This document shows, piece by piece, positions 53,131 to 61,694 of a DNA stretch of 64,000 nucleotides. The stretch's first letter is position 1, and the number at the start of each line of letters is the position of its first letter. Source of the DNA: Oscillospiraceae bacterium (GTDB lineage Bacteria; Bacillota; Clostridia; Saccharofermentanales; Saccharofermentanaceae); assembly GCA_902802325.1 (NCBI GenBank), contig CADCLV010000008.1, positions 23,964-87,963 of the forward strand. Direction: 5' to 3'. A program made the translations under genes and the position numbers. The notes under the pieces were generated by a model. The model searched no databases, was not told where the DNA came from, and was given only the letters and a program-made list of their open reading frames with translations.

Positions 53131-54486
53131 CTACCGTTCCAGCGCCTTATACTTCCATTTTCCGCCTTTATAACGCATAACACAAACGATAGCAGTAAAT
53201 GCCCATGTCAAGCCAGTGGTAACCCAAATCCCCCAAAAATCCAAAGCAGGGATGCGCGTCAGGATATTTGAAAACAGAATACGGCAAACCACTTCCGTTA
53301 ACCCATTGATCATAGCAAACCCGGTGTCACCGCAGCCATTTAATACAGCACGGGGAACATAGATCATACCAAGTGCAAAATAGAACGGGCTGGTGATCTT
53401 CAATGCGCGTGCACCAAGAGAAATGACTGCTTCCGCTTCATCTTTTACAAAGATACCGCAAATGTACCGGCCAAAGAAAAAGTACAGAGGCAACATGATC
53501 AGGCTGAAACAAAGCACAATCAGCGTTGCTTTACGGAAACCTTCGATAACCCGTTCCTGCTTTTTCGCGCCGATGTTCTGACCGGAATAAGATGTCAGAG
53601 CCATACCAAGAGAGCCGTACGGCTGCTGTACAAGCTGCTCGATACGTCCTGTAATCGTATATGCAGACGCCACATCCGGACCGAAACCATTGACCACAGC
53701 CTGAAGCGCAATACAGGAAACAGCAATCATGGAATTCTGGATCGCTACCGGGGCACCAAGGCGGAACGAGTCACGAATCATTGGCAGATCCGGAATCAGA
53801 TCCTTCCTTCCAAGGCGAAAATAGCTGACCTTATGATATGCATAGAAAATTGATACCACTGCCGAGACCGCCTGGGCAATAATTGTCGCCAGGCCGACTC
53901 CAACAACGCCCATATCAAAGGCAAGAACAAAAACCAGGTCCAAAACCACGTTAATAATACTGCTGAGAATGAGAAAATACAGCGGTGTCTTTGAATCACC
54001 GACAGAACGCAAAAGTGCCGCCACACCGTTATAAAATGCCACACCGATAATACCGGCACATGTCACCCGGAAGTAATTTATGGAATCCGCTATATACACA
54101 TCAGGAGTGTTTAGTAGTCTCAAGATCGGTCCGGCAAATATGATACCAATCAGAGTAACCAGTATCGCAGACGAGGTCAGGACATAAATGGAGTTGGCAA
54201 TCGTCTTTTTCAACTGTTTCTCGTCCCCCGCGCCAAAATACTGCGAGGCAATAACACCTATACCTACAGCCAGACCGGAACTAAGAGAAAAGAAAAGGAA
54301 GTTCAGAGATCCGCAGGCGCCAACTGCCGCAAGTGCATGGGCACTGACGTATCGTCCAACTACGATGGAGTCTACCATGTTATACAGCTGTTGAAACAGA
54401 TTCCCGATCAGAAGCGGTATCGTAAACCTCAAAATATGTCGGGTAGGATTTCCTACCGTCATGTCCGTAACATTTTTATTGGCCAT
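53131..54486 (-). CDS. MATE-family efflux transporter
   Basis: A 12-helix membrane exporter (about 451 aa) that moves drugs or metabolites out using Na+ or H+. The family pattern is clear: an N-terminal helix pair with LLIGNLFQQLYNMVDSIVVGRYV, and duplicated six-helix halves with RLGAPVAIQNSMIAVSCIALQAVV in the second half. ATG at 54486 is chosen because GGAG lies about 5 bases upstream; ATG at 54501 is possible. It follows gltA by a gap of about 100 bases and seems separately expressed. The substrate is unknown. Confidence 0.93.
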   Translation of the reverse strand: MANKNVTDMTVGNPTRHILRFTIPLLIGNLFQQLYNMVDSIVVGRYVSAHALAAVGACGSLNFLFFSLSSGLAVGIGVIASQYFGAGDEKQLKKTIANSIYVLTSSAILVTLIGIIFAGPILRLLNTPDVYIADSINYFRVTCAGIIGVAFYNGVAALLRSVGDSKTPLYFLILSSIINVVLDLVFVLAFDMGVVGVGLATIIAQAVSAVVSIFYAYHKVSYFRLGRKDLIPDLPMIRDSFRLGAPVAIQNSMIAVSCIALQAVVNGFGPDVASAYTITGRIEQLVQQPYGSLGMALTSYSGQNIGAKKQERVIEGFRKATLIVLCFSLIMLPLYFFFGRYICGIFVKDEAEAVISLGARALKITSPFYFALGMIYVPRAVLNGCGDTGFAMINGLTEVVCRILFSNILTRIPALDFWGIWVTTGLTWAFTAIVCVMRYKGGKWKYKALER

Positions 54487-54587
54487 GTAAGCTCCGAACA
54501 TAAAGAAATGAACGCATTTTCTGTGTGTTCATAAATTATACGGGAACAGATGAAAAACGGGTATCGTTTTTTTGTCCGATTATTGCA

Positions 54588-55085
54588 CTAAAGTATCTTT
54601 TGTTCACGAAGATACTTTAGTAATCCTTCACAACCCATAACGCACTCATCGTATACCTCTGAAAAGCGTCCTGTATACCACGGATCACTGACATCCTTAC
54701 CTGAATCACAGAACTCCAAAAGTTTCCAAATCTTGCCATCTCCATGACGATGGCCGGTCATGTGCTCGATATTTCTCATATTCATCGAATCCATACCGAT
54801 AAGGAAGTCATATTCATCATATTCAGAACGGCGGAGCTGTTGTGCTCTTTTCTTGGAAAAGTCAGTATAAGGGGTCTTCCCGATTCCTCTCCGCTTCAGT
54901 TCATCCCTTGCCGGCGGATACACAGGGTTTCCCACCCCGTTCCAGATCTCCTCCGTACTCGTCGCACGCGACTCAATATGGAACCGGTCGGAAATACCCA
55001 ATTTCTCGGTCATATCCTTAAAAATATACTCAGCCATCGGCGATCGACATATATTGCCGTGACATATAAACAACACCTTAATCAT
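54588..55085 (-). CDS. Low-molecular-weight protein-tyrosine phosphatase
   Basis: A cytoplasmic phosphatase of about 165 aa. The N-terminal P-loop is CHGNICRS (the C-x5-R-S signature), and the general acid aspartate is in DVSDPWYTGRF. The length is typical. Such enzymes act on tyrosine kinases of capsule or exopolysaccharide systems, or on arginine phosphates. The start is uncertain; the ATG at 55085 begins the family sequence IKVLFICHGN, but the Shine-Dalgarno sequence is weak. It is 56 bases downstream of hipA. Confidence 0.92.
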   Translation of the reverse strand: MIKVLFICHGNICRSPMAEYIFKDMTEKLGISDRFHIESRATSTEEIWNGVGNPVYPPARDELKRRGIGKTPYTDFSKKRAQQLRRSEYDEYDFLIGMDSMNMRNIEHMTGHRHGDGKIWKLLEFCDSGKDVSDPWYTGRFSEVYDECVMGCEGLLKYLREQKIL

Positions 55086-55140
55086 ATCCAAAAACCCATT
55101 TATTTAAGTGCCTTTCGAAGATTCACCTCTTGGCAATATT

Positions 55141-56406
55141 TCAGTTATTCATTTTGTAATCAATAAACGCTGGTCTCATATTTTCTATCTGTCCTCGTGT
55201 TAATCCATACCCTTTGGCTATACGTTCCCAGTTATTCTTTACTACCTGTTGAATCCCCTCAGCAAGCTCTTTTGCCTTTGCTTCTGTTATTCCAAATCTT
55301 GGGGCAACACTTATTGCAAGCGGAATCGAAATGCTGTTATCTTCATCATCAACCAGCAGCGAAAGCTCGTCACCATAAGGAACCGGATTTACATCATATA
55401 ATGGTGATAGCTTCCATCCATTCTCAGACAGAATAAACGCATGATTTCTAAGATGATCGTCTGTATTGGTTACTGCCATGCTTAACACTATTCTTTTCCA
55501 TAGTTCAACCAAATCATTTTTAGGATCGGAGCCATAAGACTTAATAAAACCTACGATATCAAGGTAGCCGGTTCCGTCAGCAGCTGAAGCTCCATCAGAC
55601 TTTCCAAGCAGAGTCATTGCTGACGCAAAGTGAATTCTTCGCTCCCCATCTCTATCAAATCTCTTTACTAAATAAGTACTTCCATACTTCGAAAACTTTT
55701 CAAGTTTAGATTCGGGAACATTCAGTCCACAAAGCTTTGCCAGATCGTGAACAACCATTTCCCATGCCCCGGTATCATTCTCATCATTTTTCGACGGAAA
55801 CTTTGCTATCCAAAGATCTCCCTTGGTATCAACTACAGTTGCTTTCGGTCTTGCTCCGCCAAGAGAAGATCCCGGTCTGATTAACTGGTTAAGCCACTTT
55901 TCTGTGATTCCTGTTTCATCCTTTTCGAAGTTTCTCGATGCTTCTTCCAGAGTTCTAAGTGATGTCCATGGAGGCGCAGCTGTTTCTCTATCATCTGAAA
56001 GAAATGCTCCATCATACTCAAGTTTAAAGCGTATTCCTCCCATTCGAGTTTCGTCATACACGCCAAGAAGATAATCACTATCATACAGCTTTCTTGGTTT
56101 ACGGCCTTCCTTTTCTGCAAGCAATCTCTCTCGCTTGTTCATAAGAACACGTCCCCATCTATCCGGAGACGAATCAGCGAACAGTCCAAATATACTCTTG
56201 CCAGAAAGAAACTGCCGTCCGGCAAAAGGGCGAAGCTCCGGATCTAAATTAATCGATAGTTTATTTTTCGTAAGCCATTCCTTGTCATATTCAAACGAAT
56301 ACGATTCCCCACCCTTTATTACTCCAACATACAGTTTTCCCATAAGGATCGGTGCATCAGATGAAAAATCATCATAAACAAGAATTGCTTTATCTACTCC
56401 CGCCAT
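55141..56406 (-). CDS. hipA: HipA-family serine/threonine kinase toxin
   Basis: The toxin of a type II toxin-antitoxin pair; HipA kinases phosphorylate targets such as glutamyl-tRNA synthetase and cause growth arrest. It has 421 aa. The kinase-like fold is intact: SSLGGARPKATV (P-loop), LWIAKFPSK (ATP lysine), and the catalytic region VTNTDDHLRNHAF with LYDVNPV. The ATG overlaps the last base of the hipB stop codon (TAATG), so the pair is coupled. The base composition is slightly richer in A/T than the housekeeping genes, consistent with an acquired element. Confidence 0.93.
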   Translation of the reverse strand: MAGVDKAILVYDDFSSDAPILMGKLYVGVIKGGESYSFEYDKEWLTKNKLSINLDPELRPFAGRQFLSGKSIFGLFADSSPDRWGRVLMNKRERLLAEKEGRKPRKLYDSDYLLGVYDETRMGGIRFKLEYDGAFLSDDRETAAPPWTSLRTLEEASRNFEKDETGITEKWLNQLIRPGSSLGGARPKATVVDTKGDLWIAKFPSKNDENDTGAWEMVVHDLAKLCGLNVPESKLEKFSKYGSTYLVKRFDRDGERRIHFASAMTLLGKSDGASAADGTGYLDIVGFIKSYGSDPKNDLVELWKRIVLSMAVTNTDDHLRNHAFILSENGWKLSPLYDVNPVPYGDELSLLVDDEDNSISIPLAISVAPRFGITEAKAKELAEGIQQVVKNNWERIAKGYGLTRGQIENMRPAFIDYKMNN

Positions 56407-56726
56407 TAATTCTTTCTCCTTGAAGCACGCTTTCTTGTCATAAGGCTTAAATCTTGCATCTGTCTTCCAAATTCATCATCCTTGGCAACAAGTAGCAGAT
56501 CCTTGTCCATATTATTCAGGGCATGTAAAACAGCAGCATATATTCCCATAGCAACAGCGGGATTGCCGGATTCCACCTTCCAAAGAGAAGCTCTGCTGAT
56601 TCCTGCACGCTCTGCAACCAATTCCGCAGACAAGTCTCTACGCAGTCTTGCCAACTTTATCTGCTCTCCCAAGATTTTTAATATTTCTTCTGTTGCCGGT
56701 ACAATATTATACGCTGCTTTTTTCAT
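56406..56726 (-). CDS. hipB: HipB-like XRE-family antitoxin
   Basis: A 106-aa DNA-binding protein. The helix-turn-helix is at about 25-80 with the XRE pattern ELVAERAGISRASLWKVESG. The C-terminal segment is charged and could insert into the HipA surface. GAGGG precedes the ATG. As in other hipBA operons, it should neutralise HipA and repress its own promoter; the promoter and operator candidates lie directly upstream at 56761-56813. Confidence 0.92.
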   Translation of the reverse strand: MKKAAYNIVPATEEILKILGEQIKLARLRRDLSAELVAERAGISRASLWKVESGNPAVAMGIYAAVLHALNNMDKDLLLVAKDDEFGRQMQDLSLMTRKRASRRKN

Positions 56727-56760
56727 AATATACGCCCTCTTGCATCATTTTATGTTTTCT

Positions 56761-56790
56761 ATTATAAACGTAATTTTATATTAGTGTCAA
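56761..56790 (-). promoter_or_regulatory. hipBA promoter
   Basis: On the minus strand, perfect TTGACA (56790-56785) and TATAAT (56766-56761) with an 18-base spacer, 35 bases before the hipB start. Confidence 0.82.
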
Positions 56791-56798
56791 CAATAGAG

Positions 56799-56813
56799 AA
56801 CGTTACACACGTT
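56799..56813. promoter_or_regulatory. Palindrome upstream of hipBA, candidate HipB operator
   Basis: AACGT-TACAC-ACGTT, a perfect 5-bp inverted repeat with a 5-base centre, 9 bases upstream of the -35. An AACGTAATT in the spacer region (56767-56775) may be a related half-site. Confidence 0.5.
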
Positions 56814-56830
56814 GCGTATCGATATCTTAG

Positions 56831-57364
56831 TTAATTTTGTATTGGTATTTCATCTTTTCCCTCATCACCACGGCTAAGTGAATTATCAAATGTAAAACCA
56901 ACCTCGCCTTTCTCTATTGCAGTAAATGTATCAAACTTACCATTAGTATATTCGTTAATGACTATTTTCCAGAAGGTTTGAGCAGGCAGGTTATTTTGCC
57001 ATTGTGATATTTCCCATCCACCGGGAAACATATCGAAAATCTTCATAGCAACCATCTTCCCAACTCCTTTATGCCGGTATTTTTTCATCACGAAGAATTC
57101 AGCTATATTGTGAGGATTGGATAAATCATTATGTTCACTGCAGGACCTGACCAAGACCAATCCTGCAAGTTTCCCGTCAACTCTAATAAAGTAAGGATAT
57201 CTTCCTTCCTCATTCCAATAATCATCAATACGCGAATAACCAAAGTATCCATATTCATTTATATCATCATCGGAAAACTCTGAAAAATCATAATTGTATA
57301 ACTCCATCATCTGAATGAATACAGATTTTTGTTCAATCAATATAGGTTCAATTCTAATATCCAT
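56831..57364 (-). CDS. GNAT-family acetyltransferase
   Basis: 177 aa, a full GNAT fold: N-terminal strand-helix with QKSVFIQMMELYNYDFSEF, YFIRVDGKLAGLVLV (strands 2-3), IAEFFVMKKYRHKGVGKMVA (strand 4 and the acetyl-CoA pyrophosphate loop), and a C-terminal pair with WEISQWQNNLPAQTFWKIV. The substrate is unknown; similar proteins are widespread single-gene accessory functions. It is one of four GNAT-type genes in this window and lies between the hipBA promoter and the flavodoxin-fold reductase gene. Confidence 0.88.
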   Translation of the reverse strand: MDIRIEPILIEQKSVFIQMMELYNYDFSEFSDDDINEYGYFGYSRIDDYWNEEGRYPYFIRVDGKLAGLVLVRSCSEHNDLSNPHNIAEFFVMKKYRHKGVGKMVAMKIFDMFPGGWEISQWQNNLPAQTFWKIVINEYTNGKFDTFTAIEKGEVGFTFDNSLSRGDEGKDEIPIQN

Positions 57365-57456
57365 AAAATCCCTTCACAAATCCGCAAAATGCAACCTCAT
57401 GACAAACTTGAATTTGTTAATTCAAAATGCTTCTCTTCAACTCCGTTCTTACGTCT

Positions 57457-58044
57457 TCAAAAATTCATACCCATTTCATACGCCTTGGAAAGATGTCGTG
57501 GCATATTCTCATTTCGTGCTTCTTCATTCCAATGCGATATACTATCAAAAATTACCATTTCTCTCTCTTTTGCTCTATTACGAATTCTATCTCCCAACAT
57601 TACTGTTTCCATAGCACTCTTCTCCCCTGTTTCAATGAGAGATTGCATGGTTTTTCCTGCACAAACAATAAATAAAGCTTTTTCAAGAACCTTCATCGCA
57701 GGATCTGGTCTATAAGCAAATCCTGTTGTCCAAACCCGGTCAAACCAACCCACAAGCTTCGCGGGGGCTTCCGTCCAAAATACAGGATATACAAACACAA
57801 TTGCATCACTGTTCTGTATCTTTTCCTGTTCGATCAAGACATCTTTTGATTTTATTCCATCCGCTTTGTAATAGGTTTCTCGTAAATATTCTTCTTCACT
57901 CATGTCCGTTTTAAAATCCATATCATATAAATCAGATATTAAAATCTCATGACCTGCATCTCTTAAACCTCGTTCAAAAGATTTATATACCTCATTCGTA
58001 AAACTATCTTTTGAAGGATGGCAATATACAATAAATACTTTCAT
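57457..58044 (-). CDS. NAD(P)H-dependent oxidoreductase, flavodoxin fold (NQO/KefF-type)
   Basis: A 195-aa flavoprotein of the NQO1/MdaB/KefF group. The family start KVFIVYCHPSKDSFTN is followed by DLYDMDFKTDMS, the FMN-binding VFVYPVFWTEAPAKLVGWFDRV, and FIVCAGKT. It probably reduces quinones or other electrophiles by two electrons. AGAGG precedes the ATG. It lies with small accessory genes of the same strand and may be part of a loose detoxification group. Confidence 0.9.
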   Translation of the reverse strand: MKVFIVYCHPSKDSFTNEVYKSFERGLRDAGHEILISDLYDMDFKTDMSEEEYLRETYYKADGIKSKDVLIEQEKIQNSDAIVFVYPVFWTEAPAKLVGWFDRVWTTGFAYRPDPAMKVLEKALFIVCAGKTMQSLIETGEKSAMETVMLGDRIRNRAKEREMVIFDSISHWNEEARNENMPRHLSKAYEMGMNF

Positions 58045-58070
58045 ATCAATACCTCTACCAAATACTGTAA

Positions 58071-58589
58071 TTATTTGCTCTCATCCAAGCATTTCTGCAT
58101 AACGATGGCATCGCTATAGGTATTATTCGCATACCAGTAGTTCTCGTATACTCCGATATCGGTAAATCCCATTTTATGGTAAAGCGCAATGGCTGCCTTA
58201 TTATCAACTACTACTTCCAGATCAATATTCCGAAGATTCATCTTTTTCGCACATTCAATGATTTCTGTCATCAGCCTGGTGCCGATTTTCATATTCCAGT
58301 AGTCTTTTCGGACAGAAATGGAAAACGTGGCATTATGATGCAATTTTGCAGCAGGATAGCCGGCCAGCTCAGCCCGGCCTATGATCTTCCCATCTGAAAG
58401 GGCAATCATAATCACGCTGTTATCCGACTCATGAGAAGCCTGGATGCGCCGTTTTACCGCTTCGACCGGCGCTTTAAACCCGTCTGATCCATGCATGAGA
58501 TTATCGGATTCTCTCCCAACGATGTTCAGATAGGAAATCATTTCCTCTGCATCATCCATTGTAGCTTCTCTAAAAACTATGTTTTCCAT
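58071..58589 (-). CDS. GNAT-family acetyltransferase
   Basis: 172 aa. Typical GNAT elements: NIVFREATMDDAEEMISYL, IIGRAELAGY, ATFSISVRKDYWNMKIGTRLM (acetyl-CoA site), and NIDLEVVVDNKAAIALYHKMGFTDIG. Similar in length and layout to RimI-like enzymes. Its ATG immediately follows the TAA of the HD-domain gene, with AAGGAGAG inside that gene, so the two are expressed together. Confidence 0.9.
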   Translation of the reverse strand: MENIVFREATMDDAEEMISYLNIVGRESDNLMHGSDGFKAPVEAVKRRIQASHESDNSVIMIALSDGKIIGRAELAGYPAAKLHHNATFSISVRKDYWNMKIGTRLMTEIIECAKKMNLRNIDLEVVVDNKAAIALYHKMGFTDIGVYENYWYANNTYSDAIVMQKCLDESK

Positions 58590-59156
58590 TTATTCGCTCT
58601 CCTTTTCGATTTTTTCAATCGTATCCTTAAGGATCTCTTCTCGAAGATCTGTGAGCCATTTCGAGAACGAGACCGTTTCAAAAGCATATGTCTTATTCAG
58701 CTCGTACTCATTTTCCGACCATGTGGAGAGCGGAGACTCATTATGCTGGATCAAGGCTTCCAGCTTATCTAATGCCTTATACAATTTCGCTTCTGCCGTC
58801 TCCTGCGTCTCCATTTCTTTATAAAGAGCGGAGATGTCGGCAGATAATTCTTCGGGGAGCGACTTCACCCATTGTTCTAATAATGCATCTTCTGTTTTTC
58901 TGTCAGCATCAGTCTTCACAAAAGCAGGTATGTCACCGGTAAAGCACTCTCCGAGATCGTGAATCAGACACATGTTCACGACCTTATCCATATCCAGATC
59001 AGGGAACTCATGTCTTAGAAGTGATGCCATGAGTGATACTCTCCAGCTATGTTCCGCCACGCTCTCCGTTCTTCCGTTGGTGGTCGTACAATGTCTGGGC
59101 GTATCTTTGAGTCTTTCGGCTACATGCAATATCTCAAGGTATTCTCTTGCATTCAT
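58590..59156 (-). CDS. HD-domain phosphohydrolase (YfbR/HDDC2-like nucleotidase)
   Basis: 188 aa. The metal-binding HD set is present: histidine in SVAEHSWRVS, the His-Asp pair in CLIHDLGECFTGD, and a C-terminal aspartate in ALDKLEALIQHN. The fold and size match the YfbR/HDDC2 group of 5'-deoxynucleotidases, which act on nucleoside monophosphates. GGGGGA precedes the ATG. It is directly coupled to the downstream GNAT gene. Confidence 0.9.
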   Translation of the reverse strand: MNAREYLEILHVAERLKDTPRHCTTTNGRTESVAEHSWRVSLMASLLRHEFPDLDMDKVVNMCLIHDLGECFTGDIPAFVKTDADRKTEDALLEQWVKSLPEELSADISALYKEMETQETAEAKLYKALDKLEALIQHNESPLSTWSENEYELNKTYAFETVSFSKWLTDLREEILKDTIEKIEKESE

Positions 59157-59234
59157 GCTTATCCCCCACTTCTATGCCGTGTATTGGTTAATCAAACAGT
59201 GATCTCAATCGCATCATCGCGACAAAACTCACTA

Positions 59235-59681
59235 TTAAGGATACAATACAAACACTTGATTGGGATACCCAAATTCCTCTGTCAATTCGCCTTCCTGAAA
59301 ACCGAATTTTCTATACAGAGCCCTTGGCGCTATTCCTTTATCATCATTTTCGCGAAATGTTGAGACTGTAATTTCCTTACTTCTGTCCAATTCATCCAAT
59401 GCTTTTTTCAGTAGAATCGAAGCAATACCTCGCTTTCGATGATCCGGATCTACTGCCAGGCAGCAAATCATGTTTCTGTTTCGCGAAAACAGGAGTACCC
59501 CTACGATGGTTTCGTTGTTTCGGACACATAAGGCCTGTTTCTTGTTCATGAACTTCAGCACGGTCTGTTTATGTTCATCTAAACCATCTTCTGTTTCAAG
59601 GCCTGGAAAATTCCAACTTACCTTACGGACAAGCCTCATCCATGAATCAATATAGGAAATGTCTCCAAATGTTGCCTCCAT
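59235..59681 (-). CDS. GNAT-family acetyltransferase
   Basis: About 148 aa. GNAT elements: VRNNETIVGVLLFSRNRN, ICCLAVDPDHRKRGIASILL (acetyl-CoA loop) and APRALYRKFGFQEGEL. The ATG at 59681 is chosen because GAGGTG lies 6 bases upstream; an in-frame ATG lies 33 bases further upstream. It is next to the HD-domain gene, with a gap of about 80 bases. Confidence 0.88.
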   Translation of the reverse strand: MEATFGDISYIDSWMRLVRKVSWNFPGLETEDGLDEHKQTVLKFMNKKQALCVRNNETIVGVLLFSRNRNMICCLAVDPDHRKRGIASILLKKALDELDRSKEITVSTFRENDDKGIAPRALYRKFGFQEGELTEEFGYPNQVFVLYP

Positions 59682-59740
59682 CTTTTTCACCTCGTCATAA
59701 TTCGATTTACGCATGGGATAGAATTAGGCCTGAGCAATCT

Positions 59741-60127
59741 CTATTCCAGATGTGCTTTCAATTTATCAATTGATTGCTTCAAATCCGACTGATCGATTTC
59801 AACCGAGAATGACAGTTTGAAATCTTCATCTGAATAAAACTGTTGCAATTCCCCGCAGATCTTGATATGACCTGTTTTTGATGCAATAAAAACAAGTTTC
59901 TGTCCGCCAAGCCCTTTTAGTACAGCTTCACCTCGGAGATTATCGTAAACATCAACGATCTGCTCTTTAAACGATTCAATCTGAAGCGTTCCTGAATCAA
60001 TAACGGACTTCGCCGAAAAACTCTTACTTTCAACACTTACATAAATGATTGCATTATAAGCAGAAGGACCATCATAGACCTGCGTGTATATTTCGAGTTT
60101 AAGACCATTTGTTAAGATTTTAATCAT
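59741..60127 (-). CDS. Hypothetical protein
   Basis: About 128 aa, no signal peptide. It looks beta-rich: LKLEIYTQVYDGPSAYNAIIYV, SGTLQIESFKEQIVDVYDNL, KLVFIASKTGHIKICGEL and FKLSFSVEIDQSDL, then a short helix. The pattern is like small immunity-type or single-domain cytosolic proteins, but I recognise no family. The ATG at 60127 has AGAGG 8 bases upstream. The next gene ends about 140 bases away. Confidence 0.7.
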   Translation of the reverse strand: MIKILTNGLKLEIYTQVYDGPSAYNAIIYVSVESKSFSAKSVIDSGTLQIESFKEQIVDVYDNLRGEAVLKGLGGQKLVFIASKTGHIKICGELQQFYSDEDFKLSFSVEIDQSDLKQSIDKLKAHLE

Positions 60128-60269
60128 GTTTTCAACCTCTAAATACCCCACCAAGTGCTTTTCCCGTATTATAGAAATATTATTCGATCGGCACTTCTTC
60201 CGCTTCAAACAATTTGTTTTCTTGATTATACCATTGGCAGTGGGGCTCCATAGATACCGGTAGTATATT

Positions 60270-61001
60270 TCACCTCTTGGAAGAAAACATGTACTTTAAT
60301 ACATCTTTGGGACATGCATCGGCGCAAGCTCCGCATGATATACACTCACTGTACACTGCTGTCTTATTCTCGGCAACAAGCTGCCTGACATCCAGCCCCA
60401 TAGGACAGGACTGGTTGCATTTACCGCACGAGACACACTTCTCTTTGTCGGCACTTATATGTAACTGAGGGATGTGAAGCACTCTTCCAAGTTTACTTCC
60501 AAGGATCATGAAAGGCGCCATCCAGCAGATATAGTGACAGGTTGCCCTCTTCCCGTGAATGATATTCGAGATCACAAATAGGAATACCACACCATAGTAG
60601 ATCACATAACAGTAAATATTCGAGACGGAGATACCGTGGTCTGTCTGGTAGAACGGATCGATCTTCACGTCATTCTTGCCGAGGATAAATGTCAAGATAA
60701 CAGCTAATACCCAGATGATCCAGATCACGATTTTGATCTTGTCTCTTCTTCCCTGCTTTACCGGGTTGGGATTTATGGAAGACAAACATTCCTGAAGCCC
60801 GCCGGACGGACAGAAATAACCACACCAGATCCTTCCGAAAAACATGGACAATACAAACATCGATACAAATACGATAAAACTTCCGTTGATAATGTGTTGC
60901 GATGCTCCGTCAATAATAAGATAGGGAGAAAAGTACCAGATTGTTATCGGAAAGAGCAGAAAGGAGATGATAATAATTGCTTTTCGTATCTTCTGTCTCA
61001 T
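60270..61001 (-). CDS. Polyferredoxin-type 4Fe-4S membrane protein (NapH/RdxA-like)
   Basis: About 243 aa. Four to five membrane helices (about 8-25, 38-58, 88-108, 125-150) surround cysteine motifs (GRIWCGYFCPSGGLQEC and ATCHYICWMAPFMILGSK), followed by two 4Fe-4S motifs at the C-terminus, CVSCGKCNQSCP and CISCGACADACP. The layout is that of NapH/RdxA-type electron carriers that move electrons across or along the membrane. Its ATG overlaps the stop codon of the PadR regulator gene by four bases (ATGA). The electron partner is not evident here. Confidence 0.9.
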   Translation of the reverse strand: MRQKIRKAIIIISFLLFPITIWYFSPYLIIDGASQHIINGSFIVFVSMFVLSMFFGRIWCGYFCPSGGLQECLSSINPNPVKQGRRDKIKIVIWIIWVLAVILTFILGKNDVKIDPFYQTDHGISVSNIYCYVIYYGVVFLFVISNIIHGKRATCHYICWMAPFMILGSKLGRVLHIPQLHISADKEKCVSCGKCNQSCPMGLDVRQLVAENKTAVYSECISCGACADACPKDVLKYMFSSKR

Positions 61002-61546
61002 CTTTGTGCCCTCCCATTCAGCAGTTTCTTTGCCTTGGCACACCATTTAAGATATGCTTCGTAAGAGTCGATTCCGAATGAAACCGTCAGATAATAATGC
61101 AGGTGGTCCTCGTTCTCAAGATCCTTCTCCAGGACCTTTCCATATGTGCGGAGCATTTCAAGATCACCTCTTATCTTATTCTCGAAAACTTCGATATTGT
61201 GATACGTAACATTCTTTTCCTCAACTCCGCCGAAAAACAGTTTCAGGAGTGTCTCGTATTTCAGTTCGTTACTTGCCTGTTCATCCCGAAGCCACTTTCT
61301 AAGTTCTTCCTTTCCTGATGCCGTGATCTTATAACTGATCTTCTCTCTGCCATCTGAAGTTACTTCGCATCTCGTGATAGACCCATTGTTCTCAAGTTCT
61401 TTTAGTGACGGATAGATATTTCCGAAACTTCCATTCCAGAAAAAACGGATCGCTCCGTCTATACGTTTCTTCATGTCATATCCGGTAAGCGGTTCGTGAC
61501 TTAATAGTCCTAAGATAACCATATCGATCTTCTTTTCTCTAGGCAT
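60998..61546 (-). CDS. PadR-family transcriptional regulator
   Basis: 182 aa. The N-terminal winged helix DMVILGLLSHEPLTGYDMKKRID and NIYPSLKELENNGSITR is classical PadR, followed by a C-terminal helical dimerisation region (about 95-180). AAGGAGAG lies before the ATG. A perfect palindrome just upstream (61561-61579) is the likely operator. It is cotranscribed with the polyferredoxin membrane protein and divergent from the ABC exporter genes, so it may control both directions. Confidence 0.93.
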   Translation of the reverse strand: MPREKKIDMVILGLLSHEPLTGYDMKKRIDGAIRFFWNGSFGNIYPSLKELENNGSITRCEVTSDGREKISYKITASGKEELRKWLRDEQASNELKYETLLKLFFGGVEEKNVTYHNIEVFENKIRGDLEMLRTYGKVLEKDLENEDHLHYYLTVSFGIDSYEAYLKWCAKAKKLLNGRAQR

Positions 61547-61560
61547 GCCGTACTCTCCTT

Positions 61561-61579
61561 ATATATCAACTTGATATAT
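61561..61579. promoter_or_regulatory. PadR operator palindrome
   Basis: ATATATCAA-C-TTGATATAT is a perfect 9-bp inverted repeat directly upstream of the padR Shine-Dalgarno sequence. A degenerate second copy (TATATCGTTTTGATACA) overlaps it and continues upstream. PadR-type operators usually have such A/T-rich inverted repeats. Confidence 0.7.
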
Positions 61580-61633
61580 CGTTTTGATACATAATACCAC
61601 CATTAAACGATTATGTCCAGCCCATGATTTCTC

Positions 61634-61664
61634 TTGACTTTGTCCTTGGGACAAGGTTTACGCT
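61634..61664 (+). promoter_or_regulatory. MerR-type promoter of the ABC exporter genes
   Basis: TTGACT and TACGCT are 19 bases apart. Between them lies an inverted repeat TTGTCC-TTG-GGACAA. A long 19-base spacer holding a palindrome is the hallmark of MerR-family activation, in which the regulator untwists the DNA. No MerR gene is in the window; it may lie beyond the right edge. Confidence 0.65.
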
Positions 61665-61694
61665 TAAGCCAGAAAGTGTTGAGGAGGTCATGGC

